A stretch of DNA of 9,372 bases from Anaerolineae bacterium. Lineage in GTDB: Bacteria; Chloroflexota; Anaerolineae; 4572-78; J111. How positions within the stretch are numbered: the first letter of the stretch is position 1; each line of letters begins with the position of its first letter. Made by a program: the position numbers and the translations under genes. Positions 1 through 7,316 of the stretch are shown piece by piece. The stretch spans positions 1-9,372 of the forward strand of contig JAGRBY010000256.1 of NCBI GenBank assembly GCA_020433835.1, written 5' to 3'. A model generated the notes under the pieces. It was not told the origin of the DNA. It did not search any database and saw nothing but the letters and a program-made list of their open reading frames with translations.

Positions 1-99
1 CGTTTGCGGGTTGCGCATAAACTGCATCCCAAAGGTCGGCGGACGGGGCAGGTTTGCTTCGGCTTGGTGCAGGGCCGGAGGGGAGAGAGAGCTACTCAT
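1..99 (-). CDS. DppC-type ABC permease, N-terminal fragment (partial)
   Basis: This is probably the start of the second inner-membrane permease of the peptide-type ABC importer; it is cut by the window edge. Thirty-three codons are visible and open. They begin at an ATG (97-99) whose ATGAGTAG overlaps the stop codon of the DppB-type gene by eight bases, a typical arrangement for translational coupling. The visible residues are a Ser/Pro-rich cytoplasmic tail ending in FMRNPQT. That resembles the short segment which normally precedes the first membrane helix of DppC/OppC proteins. No strong Shine-Dalgarno sequence stands before the ATG, consistent with coupling. In-frame ATGs at 27 and 18 are alternative starts. 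The call rests on operon order (SBP, DppB, DppC), the overlap and the open frame; no membrane segment is visible yet. Confidence 0.6.
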   Translation of the reverse strand, partial: MSSSLSPPALHQAEANLPRPPTFGMQFMRNPQT

Positions 100-1018
100 G
101 GGCAATCCGGGGGTCGAGATAGGGGTAGGTTAGGTCGGTTAGCAGGTTGGCCAGCACAATCGATAGCGACAGAATCAGCACCGCCGCCTGCACCACCGGA
201 AAGTCGCGGTTGAAGATGCTCTGCACCAGCAGATGCCCCAGCCCCGGAATACCAAAAACCTGCTCAATGATAACCGAGCCGCCGACCAGATAGCCCAACT
301 GCAAGCCCATCAGCGTTACAATTGGGATGAGTGTGTTGCGAACGGCGTGGCCGGTGATTACCCTGACTTCCGGCAGACCCTTGGCCCGGGCGGTGCGCAG
401 GTAATCGGTCGATAGCACTTCCAGCATCACGCCGCGCACGTAGCGAGTCATAAACGAGAGGCGCGGAATAGCCAGCACGATGACCGGCAGCACGTAAGCC
501 GACGCCGACTCGACCCCGGAGGCCGGCAGCCAGTCGAGCTTCAGGGCGAAGAGCAGGATGAACATCAGGCCGACCCAGAATGGCGGTATCGACACGCCGC
601 CCATCGCCGCCACCAAACTGCTGTAATCGAGCCAACTGTTGCGCCGGACGGCAACGATAATGCCCATCGGCAGCGCGATAAGATAAGCCACCACAAAGGC
701 CGAGACCGTCAGCCGCAGGGTATAGGGCAGCGTCTGGACGATCATCTGCATCACCGGGCGGCGGGTGACAAACGACTGGCCGAAATCGAGGCGGGCGACC
801 TGCAACAGGAAAGAGGCATACTGCACCGGCAGCGGATCGGTTAGCCCCAGCGCTTGCCGTAGATTTTCCTTTTCGCGCTCGGCTTCAGGCCGAGGATCAC
901 CGGCATAGAGAATCTCCACCGGGTCGCCGGAGAGGCGCATCACCACAAAAACCACGGTAACAACCAACCACATCGTCACCAAGCCTTGCAGCAGTCGCCG
1001 GATGATGGTGCGTAACAA
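92..1018 (-). CDS. DppB/OppB-type ABC transporter permease
   Basis: This is one of two inner-membrane permeases of a peptide/nickel-type (DppB family) ABC importer, and it would pair with the DppC-type protein that follows. The protein is about 308 residues, normal for the family. It starts with a basic tail and a first membrane helix (LVTMWLVVTVVFVVM), then a periplasmic loop with the family's LSGDPV motif and several more hydrophobic segments. The ATPase-contacting EAA-type loop (RTARAKGLPEVRVITGHAVRN) is clear, as are the hallmarks IIEQVFGIPGLGHLLVQSI and the C-terminal YPYLDPRI. I chose the TTG at 1016-1018 because GAGAGA lies seven bases upstream and the protein then begins LRTIIRRLLQG, as usual in DppB. 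A longer reading from a TTG at 1096 would translate the intergenic repeat and is unlikely. The substrate cannot be deduced. Confidence 0.9.
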   Translation of the reverse strand: MLRTIIRRLLQGLVTMWLVVTVVFVVMRLSGDPVEILYAGDPRPEAEREKENLRQALGLTDPLPVQYASFLLQVARLDFGQSFVTRRPVMQMIVQTLPYTLRLTVSAFVVAYLIALPMGIIVAVRRNSWLDYSSLVAAMGGVSIPPFWVGLMFILLFALKLDWLPASGVESASAYVLPVIVLAIPRLSFMTRYVRGVMLEVLSTDYLRTARAKGLPEVRVITGHAVRNTLIPIVTLMGLQLGYLVGGSVIIEQVFGIPGLGHLLVQSIFNRDFPVVQAAVLILSLSIVLANLLTDLTYPYLDPRIAHE

Positions 1019-1057
1019 AGCGTACTCTCTCGTTTCTAAATGTAGGGACAGATAGGG

Positions 1058-1124
1058 GAGATTAGGAGATAGGGAGATGAGGAGATTCTCGATCAATCTC
1101 CCTATCTCTTAATCTCCTAATCTC
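1058..1124. repeat. GGAGAT-repeat inverted repeat (hairpin) between SBP and permease genes
   Basis: The 109-base gap between the binding-protein stop and the permease start is built of GGAGAT(T/A) units on one side and their complements on the other. GAGATAGGGAGAT (1066-1078) pairs perfectly with 1096-1108, and GAGATTAG (1058-1065) pairs with 1117-1124. The result is a stem of about 21 bp with an 8-base bulge (1109-1116) and a 17-base loop. Other registers are possible because the units repeat. In the operon transcript it could stabilise or partly terminate the upstream message, which would favour excess binding protein. It may instead be a dispersed genomic repeat; the function is inferred. 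Confidence 0.75.
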
Positions 1125-1127
1125 TTC

Positions 1128-2744
1128 TTATTCGACCACATCCGCCGAGCGGAGCCAATAAACCACGTCCGTCGGCAACGGCATCTCCTCCAGGCCGGTC
1201 AGGCGGTCGCTGCGATAGGCCCGCACATCGTCATGGCTGTAAAGAAAGACGGCGACAGCGTCCTCATCGACAATCATCTGCTGGGCTTCGTTATAGATGT
1301 CGCGGCGTTGCTCTTGGTCGGTCACGGTTTGGCCTTGCTCCAGCAAGCTGCTGACGGTGTCATTTTGGTAAGCCGAGGCCTGGCCTAAAATCCAATTCTT
1401 GTGGAAAACCCAATACATATGATCGGGATCGACAATGTTGCTGAAGCCGTACAGGGCCAGCTCCGATTGACCGTCGCGCACCTCCTGGTAATACGCGCCG
1501 CTTTCCACGGTCAGCAGTTCGACATCGATGCCGACATCTTGCAGGTTGCGCTGAATGAGTTGGGCTTCGTTCTGCTGGTCGGGTGGGGCTTTAAGGGTAA
1601 GATGGGTCGCCGGATCCCAGCCCGCTTCGGCCAGCAAGGCTTTGGCCTGGTCAGGATCGTAGTTGTAGCAGTTGACCGTGTTGTTATAGAAGGAAGAGCG
1701 GGTGGAGAGCGGGCCGCAGGTGCGGGTCACTACGCCGGGGAAAAGTTTCATGAGCGCCTCTTTATCGACGGCATAGGCGATAGCCTGGCGAATGCGGGCA
1801 TCGGCCAGCGCCGGAACGGCTTCGTTGAGGGTGATCATATCGTAGCCGTAGCCGGGGCTTTTGAGCACGGTAATGTTTTCCTCGCCTTCCAGCCGCTCGA
1901 TGTCGGTATCGGGCACGCCTAGGATGAGATCATATTCGCCGGACTCAAGGTTGATGATGCGGGTGGCTTCTTCTTCAACCCACTTGAAGACCAGTTCATC
2001 GATTTTCGGCGCACCGCCCCAGTAGTCGGGGTTGGCGGCCAGGACAATGTTGACGCCCGGCTCCCACGATTGCAGCTTGAAGGGGCCGGTGCCGACCACG
2101 TTCTCGGTCCAGACCTGGTTTTTCTCGACTTCGGTACAGACTTCGCCGGTGGCTTCGTCATCCAGCCCTTTTTCATCCATCGCGGTCTGGCAGTCGGTAT
2201 AGCGCTCGGCCAAAATGTGTTTAGGCATAATGCGCAGGTTGAGGGCGATACTTTGCACCATAAAGTAGCCGATGGGGTTGGCGGTATAGACGCGAATCGT
2301 GTAGTCATCAACTACTTCAACCGGCTGCTCGGGGTTAAGCACAAATTCTTGGATGGGGCGCGGGCCGCGCGTCAGAGTCCAGGCCACATCGTCGGCGGTA
2401 AAGGGTTCGCCGTCGTGCCAGGTAACGCCTTCACGCAGCTTAAACTCGTACGTCGTCGGGTCGATCTGCTCCCACGACTCGGCCAGACCGGGGATCAGTT
2501 TATCGGTGCGGGTGTCATGATAAACCAGCGGCTCGAAAATTTGCCAGGCAACGGCAAAGGTGCCGGCCGTATAGTTGTAATTGCGCGGATCCAGGTTGGG
2601 CGGCTCGGAGCCTAAGCCAATCGTAACCGATTTGGCCGCCGGTGTTTCGGCGGAGTCGGTCGACGATGTGCCGCAGGCGGTTATCATCGCCAAAACCGTT
2701 ACGCTGAGCAGCACAAAGGTTAGATATCTTTTATGTGGGAACAC
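1128..2744 (-). CDS. Extracellular substrate-binding lipoprotein of peptide/nickel ABC importer (SBP_bac_5 family)
   Basis: This solute receptor captures substrate outside the membrane and passes it to the DppB/DppC permeases encoded downstream. The 538-residue product fits family 5 (DppA/OppA-like, usually 500-600). It starts at GTG 2742-2744, which has a canonical AAAGGAGG sequence seven bases upstream; a longer in-frame reading to 2825 has no such support. A lipoprotein signal is clear: a basic N-terminus (HKR), a hydrophobic core, and the lipobox ITAC with Cys24 as the lipidation site, followed by a Ser/Thr-rich linker. Family signatures are SEPPNLDP (46-53), LAESW (87-91), REGVTWHDGEPFTADDVAWTL (104-124), GTGPFKL and ADARIRQAIAYAVDK. 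In the C-terminal region, DppA's ligand-amine Asp seems to be replaced by Asn436 (SNIVDPD), so the ligand need not be a free peptide. Ligand unknown. Confidence 0.93.
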   Translation of the reverse strand: MFPHKRYLTFVLLSVTVLAMITACGTSSTDSAETPAAKSVTIGLGSEPPNLDPRNYNYTAGTFAVAWQIFEPLVYHDTRTDKLIPGLAESWEQIDPTTYEFKLREGVTWHDGEPFTADDVAWTLTRGPRPIQEFVLNPEQPVEVVDDYTIRVYTANPIGYFMVQSIALNLRIMPKHILAERYTDCQTAMDEKGLDDEATGEVCTEVEKNQVWTENVVGTGPFKLQSWEPGVNIVLAANPDYWGGAPKIDELVFKWVEEEATRIINLESGEYDLILGVPDTDIERLEGEENITVLKSPGYGYDMITLNEAVPALADARIRQAIAYAVDKEALMKLFPGVVTRTCGPLSTRSSFYNNTVNCYNYDPDQAKALLAEAGWDPATHLTLKAPPDQQNEAQLIQRNLQDVGIDVELLTVESGAYYQEVRDGQSELALYGFSNIVDPDHMYWVFHKNWILGQASAYQNDTVSSLLEQGQTVTDQEQRRDIYNEAQQMIVDEDAVAVFLYSHDDVRAYRSDRLTGLEEMPLPTDVVYWLRSADVVE

Positions 2745-2795
2745 TATTCTCCTCCTTTGGTTGGCTACCGGGTCATTTAGGGTCAATGGTTTCCC

Positions 2796-2825
2796 ATTGT
2801 ACCCGAAGTCAACCCGGCTTGCCAA
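2796..2825 (-). promoter_or_regulatory. Candidate sigma70-type promoter for the ABC operon
   Basis: On the minus strand TTGGCA (2820-2825) and TACAAT (2796-2801) are separated by 18 bases. Each box matches the sigma70 consensus at five of six positions. Transcription would begin near 2789, giving a leader of roughly 45 bases before the GTG start of the binding-protein gene. No transcription data are available and the boxes are read by eye. Confidence 0.5.
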
Positions 2826-2852
2826 AGGAGGTAGGGGAAATGTTGGATGGTT

Positions 2853-2865
2853 TGGAACTGTTCCA
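2853..2865. promoter_or_regulatory. 13-base inverted repeat upstream of ABC operon promoter
   Basis: TGGAACTGTTCCA is a perfect inverted repeat around one central base. It lies about 28 bases upstream of the candidate -35 box of the ABC operon, a suitable place for an activator or repressor dimer. I do not recognise the binding protein, and it may have no function. Confidence 0.3.
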
Positions 2866-2932
2866 GGTTATTTCATTACCAAGATGAAGGGCGCTTGCCT
2901 GGTGATCAGCTCATGTGGAATCCAAAAAGCCC

Positions 2933-3012
2933 TGATCAACATCATGATCACCTCTGTTGAGATCTCAAGTACGTTGATCAACATCGTGATCGCCTCTGTT
3001 GAGATCTCAAGT
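2933..3012. repeat. Two 42-base-period direct repeats, GATC-rich, with 12-base palindromes
   Basis: Units 2933-2970 and 2975-3012 match at 36 of 38 bases and recur at exactly 42 bases. A decayed third copy seems to start at 3017, again 42 bases on. Each unit begins TGATCAACATC and contains the perfect palindrome TTGAGATCTCAA (2957-2968 and 2999-3010). Between 2904 and 3030 there are eight GATC sites, far above the chance rate of about one per 256 bases. The repeats lie 78 bases past the NRPS stop and upstream of the ABC operon promoter. The other parts of 2745-3089 hold that promoter, the 13-base palindrome at 2853-2865, and no gene or convincing terminator that I can support. Confidence 0.85.
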
Positions 3013-3089
3013 GTCGTGATTACAATGATCAGGACATCTGGCAGAATCGCATCAGAGATTTTTAGGAATAATCGGAGTCAACCTTAAGC

Positions 3090-6000
3090 TTAGTGTAGCG
3101 TTTTCTTTAGCTCCATGGCCAGGGTTTGAACGTGGGGCTGCTCAAGAATATTGTGATGACTGCCGGCTATTCGTCTGACATCAACACCACCACCGGCCAA
3201 CTTCTGCCAGCCCATCGCGAAATCAGGGGTGCGAGAGAGTGACTGGCTGCGCGTTCGGAAAAGGGTGACTTTGCCGTTATAAAGGCCCGGATTGTAGCTG
3301 CTCATGGCTCGAATTTGGGCTTCCATCATTAGAAGGTGGTCGGCTGAAAGATGACGGGTGTCATCGATGACATCATTTGCGCTCTGGGCGACCGACAGCC
3401 CCAATTTACGCATGACATTTTTCCCATGACTGCGGACTTTTCGGGCTGCACGCTGCCACATCTGTTCGCGACTGAGGGTAAGATAATCGAACAACCAGTA
3501 AGGCATGTTGTGCATGAAGTTCATTATTAATTTAGGGTTGCGCCAGATTGCATCCCGGTTCTGGCCGCGTAAAGGCGCATAGCCTTCAAATATAGCGACT
3601 ACATTCACAACATCTCCCTGCGCTTCAAGCTGGCAGGCCATTTCATAAGCCACAACGCCCCCATAGCAGTAGCCGCCCACGTAGTAGGGGCCATGCGGCT
3701 GGACGGTGCGTATGGCTTCAACGTAACGGGTGGCCATGGTTTCAACATCGGTATCCGGCTCCTCATCGCCATCAATGCCTTTGGCTTGCAAGCCGTACAC
3801 CGGCTGATCCGACCCCAATAAACGCGCCAACTCACCATAGCCCACCACACCGCCACCAAAACCATGCACGCAAAAGAAAGGCGGCTTGGCCAGACCAGGT
3901 TGAATGGGAACAAGCGTTGGGGCATCGATAGTGACCTCATTTTGGGCGATGACGTGGGCCAGTTCGGCTATGGTCGGCGATTGAAAGAGAATGGTGAGCG
4001 GTAGTTTTTTGCCAAAGGTGTGTTCAATCTGCGTAAAGAGGCGAATGGCTAACAGCGAGTGACCGCCGAGTTCAAAGAAGTTGTCGTGGATGCTGATGGG
4101 ATTGCGTTGCAGGAGTTGCTGCCAGATGTCGGTCACCTGTTGCTCGGTTGGATTGCGAGGAGAAACAAAGGTATCGGTCGCTTTGATATCGGTTACATCG
4201 GGTGAAGGTAGGGCGCGATAGTTGATTTTGCCGTTGGGGGTCAAGGGCATGGTGTCGAGCTGGACATAGGCAACCGGCACCATATGGTCGGGGAAGTGGG
4301 CCTTGAGAAACATACGCAGATCGTCCGGCGCAAGGGCTGCTGCTATCTCTGGGACTACGTAGGCGACTAAGCCGAGACCGCCGGGAAGATCATCACGGGC
4401 GATGACGATGGCCTGTTTGATGTGGGGATGCTGGGCCAGAGCGTGTTCGACCTCGCCAGGTTCAACCCGGAAGCCGCGAATCTTTATCTGTCTATCGGTG
4501 CGACCGGCAAACTCGACCAGACCGTCGGGCCGATAGCGACCCAGGTCGCCGGTGCGGTAGAGACGGTCGTGAGGCAGGTTTGTGAAAGGGTTGGTGATGA
4601 AACGGGCTTCGGTTAAAGCTTCGTCGCCCACGTAACCGCCGGCCAGGTGAGGACTGCGCAGATAGATTTCGCCGACCTCGCCGATACCGGCCAACTGCTG
4701 TTGGGCATTCAGGACGAGCAGTTGCGCATCGGGCATCCCTTTCCCCAGCGGATAGACAGCTCTGCTGTGGTTGGCAGCGGTGTTGTGCTCTTTGGTGGGC
4801 GGGATACAGTGATAGCCAACCGCGCGTTGGGTTTCGGTCGAGCCGTAAGAGTTAATGCAGGTGACGTTGGGAGCCAGATGTTGTAATTGTGAGACATCCT
4901 GACGGGTTAGTTTATCGCCGACGAAGAAGGCATAGCGCAGCTGAGGCAAGGTGGCATCATTGGTTGCTGTTTCGGTGAGGATTTGGCCCATGGGCGGGGT
5001 CATATGGGCAAAGGTGATGGCGTGCTGCTGCATCCAGCCGGCCAGATAGCCAGGCGTGCCGACCCGGTCGGGGTCGGGGATGTGAATGGTGGCTCCAACC
5101 CAGAGAGCAGTGAAGATATCGCGCTGGAGAGGATCGTGGGCCAGGCCGGAAAGCATGCTGAAATGGTCAGCGGGCGAGAGGTTGAACGCCTCGGTTTGCC
5201 ACGGCAGGAAGTGAGAGAGCGGACCGTACCGCCCGCGCACGCCTTTGGGTAAGCCGGTAGAGCCGGAGGTGAAGGTGATGGAGGCGGTATCGTCAGGATC
5301 GACGGTTATGTCGGGGTCGGTGGTTAGATAGCCGGTCAGAGGATCGTGTTGAAGTGCGAGACTGAGGTTGGGTAGCGATAGATGACAAGCTAACGTTGCG
5401 GCGACCTCAGCCACGGTATCGGGCAGGGGGCCGGCGGCATCGAGTTGAATGATGGCTTTGGCCTGCGAGAAATCGAGGTAGTGGAGCAGACGGTCGGTGG
5501 GATAGGCGGGGTCCAAGTTGACCAGCGCGCCGCCCGCTTTCAAGACCCCCAACCAGGCCCAAATGAGCGAGGCACTGCGATGACCGTAGATGGCTACGAC
5601 ATCACCGGGTTGGATACCTTGGGCGATGAGGCAGTGAGCCAACTGGTTGCTGCGTTGGTCAAGCTCTTGATAAGACCAGGTATCGTGCGGATCGACGATG
5701 GCATCTTTATGGGGATATAACTGAGCCATACGAGCAAATTGCTGATGGACGGCTCCGTGCCAGGTATCGCTCAGGGGCGCGGCGGGGTCGGGTAGAAGCG
5801 ATTGGGTTTGGGGTGTGACGAGCGACAGTTCGGCGATGGGGCGGTGTGGTTGGTGGGTGATGTGGTGAAGGAGTTGGACGTATTGGGCCAGCATGGTTTC
5901 CATCCGTTCGCGGTGGAAGAGAGAAGTTTTGTAAACCAGGTTAAAGTAGACATCCTCCTCGTGTTTGCGTACGTACAACGTGATATCAAACTTCGAACCA

Positions 6001-7280
6001 ACCTCAACTTCGTGGCGGATGAATGGTTCGATTTCCAGGTTGGCCAGGGTAAAGTTCTCATCGTGGACGGTGGTGAACATGTTGAAGAAGAGCTGGAAGA
6101 TGGGGGCGTAGCTGAGATCGCGCTGAGGTTGCAGTTCTTGCACCAGCTTTTCAAAGGGTAAGGCTTGATGGCTGTAGGCTTCGAGGGTAGTTTGGCGGAC
6201 GAGGTTGAGCAGTTCGGCAAAGGTGAGGGTTTCGACGATGTTAGTGCGCAGGGCCAGGTTGTTGAGAAAGTAACCGATGAGGTTTTCGGTTTCAATATAG
6301 CGGCGATTAATCATCGGCGCACCGACGACGATATCATCCTGGCCGGTGTAGCGGTAGAGCAGGATGTTGAAGGCTGTCAGGAGGGTCATAAACAGCGAAG
6401 CGTTTTGTTGGATGCTTAACTGCTCCAGCGATTGGACGAGATCGGCGGGCAGTTGGCCGGTTATTTTGTCGCCTTTGTAGCTTTGGGTGGCGGGGCGAAT
6501 GTAATCGGTCGGCAGTTCCAGCAGCGGCGGCGCTCCGGCTAGCTGTTCGCGCCAGTAGGTTGTGTCTTTTTGCAGTGTCTCGCTCTGTACCTGCTCGCGT
6601 TGCCAGATGGCGAAATCGGCATACTGGATGGAGAGTGGGGGCAGCTCGGGCTGGGGCTGCTGTTCGACAAAGCTGGCATAGAGCGTCGATAATTCCTGGG
6701 TGAGAATGCCCATCGACCAGGCATCGCTGATGATATGGTGGATGTTCAGAAGGAAGATATGCTTTTCGGCGGCCAGTTGGATGAGAGTTACCCGCAGTAG
6801 AGGCGCTTGAGTAAGGTCGAACGGTTTATAACCTTCCTCTTCCACAAGGTGGCGAGCGTGGGTTTCTTGTTCCTGATCTGCAAGGTGGCGGAGGTCGATA
6901 GTTTTTATGGTCAGAGTTAGGTCAGGTGCAATGATCTGCACCGGCTGGTCGTCGATGATGTGAAAGCGGGTGCGTAAGGTTTCGTGTCGCTGCAAGAGCG
7001 CATTGAAAGCCCGTTCCAAAGCCGCCACGTTCAGGGGACCATACAAGTACCAGGCCGACGGCATATTGTAGGTCGCCTTATCAGGCTGAAGCTGCTCCAG
7101 GTACCAGATACCTTCTTGCACAAACGAGAGCAGGCTCGACTCTTGTTGAGGACGGCGCTGAATAGTGGTGGCCGAGGCGGCGTTTGATGTCGCTTTTTGT
7201 TTGAATAATGGCTGTTTTAAGTATAATTTTTGCTCAGCAGCGGCCAGCTTAGACGTCGCATGGGTCGTTTCATGGGTCAC
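3090..7280 (-). CDS. NRPS module C-A-T-TE with Lys2-type (aminoadipate) adenylation domain and Cys thioesterase
   Basis: This is a cytoplasmic single-module NRPS of 1396 residues that should select an amino acid, join it to an upstream acyl group and release the product. C domain, about 50-500: RHETLRTRF, HHIISDAWS (His182, Asp186; usual Gly replaced by Ala187), YADFAIWQR, LPFEKLV. A domain, about 505-1025: FTSGSTGLPKG (670-680), YRTGDLGRYRPDG, catalytic Lys1018 in NGK. Aligning it to GrsA, I read the pocket as D716, P717, R720, H759, F785, V787, S811, R819, A820, K1018. Together with GLAHDPLQRDIF and YGSTETQRAV this is the Lys2 alpha-aminoadipate type. T domain: LGGHSLLAIRL, phosphopantetheine Ser1075. 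TE: GYCYGG with Cys1205, Glu1232 and His1375 as triad. The GTG start follows AGAGGT by five bases. It lies 36 bases after the A-T gene and is presumably cotranscribed with it. Confidence 0.95.
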   Translation of the reverse strand: MTHETTHATSKLAAAEQKLYLKQPLFKQKATSNAASATTIQRRPQQESSLLSFVQEGIWYLEQLQPDKATYNMPSAWYLYGPLNVAALERAFNALLQRHETLRTRFHIIDDQPVQIIAPDLTLTIKTIDLRHLADQEQETHARHLVEEEGYKPFDLTQAPLLRVTLIQLAAEKHIFLLNIHHIISDAWSMGILTQELSTLYASFVEQQPQPELPPLSIQYADFAIWQREQVQSETLQKDTTYWREQLAGAPPLLELPTDYIRPATQSYKGDKITGQLPADLVQSLEQLSIQQNASLFMTLLTAFNILLYRYTGQDDIVVGAPMINRRYIETENLIGYFLNNLALRTNIVETLTFAELLNLVRQTTLEAYSHQALPFEKLVQELQPQRDLSYAPIFQLFFNMFTTVHDENFTLANLEIEPFIRHEVEVGSKFDITLYVRKHEEDVYFNLVYKTSLFHRERMETMLAQYVQLLHHITHQPHRPIAELSLVTPQTQSLLPDPAAPLSDTWHGAVHQQFARMAQLYPHKDAIVDPHDTWSYQELDQRSNQLAHCLIAQGIQPGDVVAIYGHRSASLIWAWLGVLKAGGALVNLDPAYPTDRLLHYLDFSQAKAIIQLDAAGPLPDTVAEVAATLACHLSLPNLSLALQHDPLTGYLTTDPDITVDPDDTASITFTSGSTGLPKGVRGRYGPLSHFLPWQTEAFNLSPADHFSMLSGLAHDPLQRDIFTALWVGATIHIPDPDRVGTPGYLAGWMQQHAITFAHMTPPMGQILTETATNDATLPQLRYAFFVGDKLTRQDVSQLQHLAPNVTCINSYGSTETQRAVGYHCIPPTKEHNTAANHSRAVYPLGKGMPDAQLLVLNAQQQLAGIGEVGEIYLRSPHLAGGYVGDEALTEARFITNPFTNLPHDRLYRTGDLGRYRPDGLVEFAGRTDRQIKIRGFRVEPGEVEHALAQHPHIKQAIVIARDDLPGGLGLVAYVVPEIAAALAPDDLRMFLKAHFPDHMVPVAYVQLDTMPLTPNGKINYRALPSPDVTDIKATDTFVSPRNPTEQQVTDIWQQLLQRNPISIHDNFFELGGHSLLAIRLFTQIEHTFGKKLPLTILFQSPTIAELAHVIAQNEVTIDAPTLVPIQPGLAKPPFFCVHGFGGGVVGYGELARLLGSDQPVYGLQAKGIDGDEEPDTDVETMATRYVEAIRTVQPHGPYYVGGYCYGGVVAYEMACQLEAQGDVVNVVAIFEGYAPLRGQNRDAIWRNPKLIMNFMHNMPYWLFDYLTLSREQMWQRAARKVRSHGKNVMRKLGLSVAQSANDVIDDTRHLSADHLLMMEAQIRAMSSYNPGLYNGKVTLFRTRSQSLSRTPDFAMGWQKLAGGGVDVRRIAGSHHNILEQPHVQTLAMELKKTLH

Positions 7281-7316
7281 GTGCTACCTCTTTTCATCAG
7301 TATCAAGTTGACAGAG

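Noticed and set aside
1019..1096. Longer N-terminus of the DppB permease from TTG 1096
   Set aside because: The extra 26 residues would be encoded by the GGAGAT repeat tract and have no Shine-Dalgarno support. The start at 1018 fits family N-termini.
2745..2825. Longer N-terminus of the binding protein
   Set aside because: The extra 27 codons would put residues before a normal lipoprotein signal and cross the candidate promoter. AAAGGAGG sits exactly ahead of the GTG at 2744.
2933..3058. CRISPR-like array
   Set aside because: Only two good copies exist, they differ at two of 38 positions, and just four bases separate them, so there are no spacers.
2581..3087. Plus-strand open frame of 168 codons
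   Set aside because: Its first part is antisense to the well-supported binding-protein gene and the rest is the 42-base repeat region. The product has no recognisable domain.
3013..3089. Terminator after the NRPS gene
   Set aside because: No GC-rich stem followed by a U-tract on the minus-strand transcript is seen. The only structures are AT-rich GATC palindromes.
5802..6161. Plus-strand frames inside the NRPS and ligase genes (also 1401-1922, 2070-2615, 7857-8297)
   Set aside because: These lie antisense to genes with complete domain motifs. Their products show no family motifs, as expected of shadow frames.
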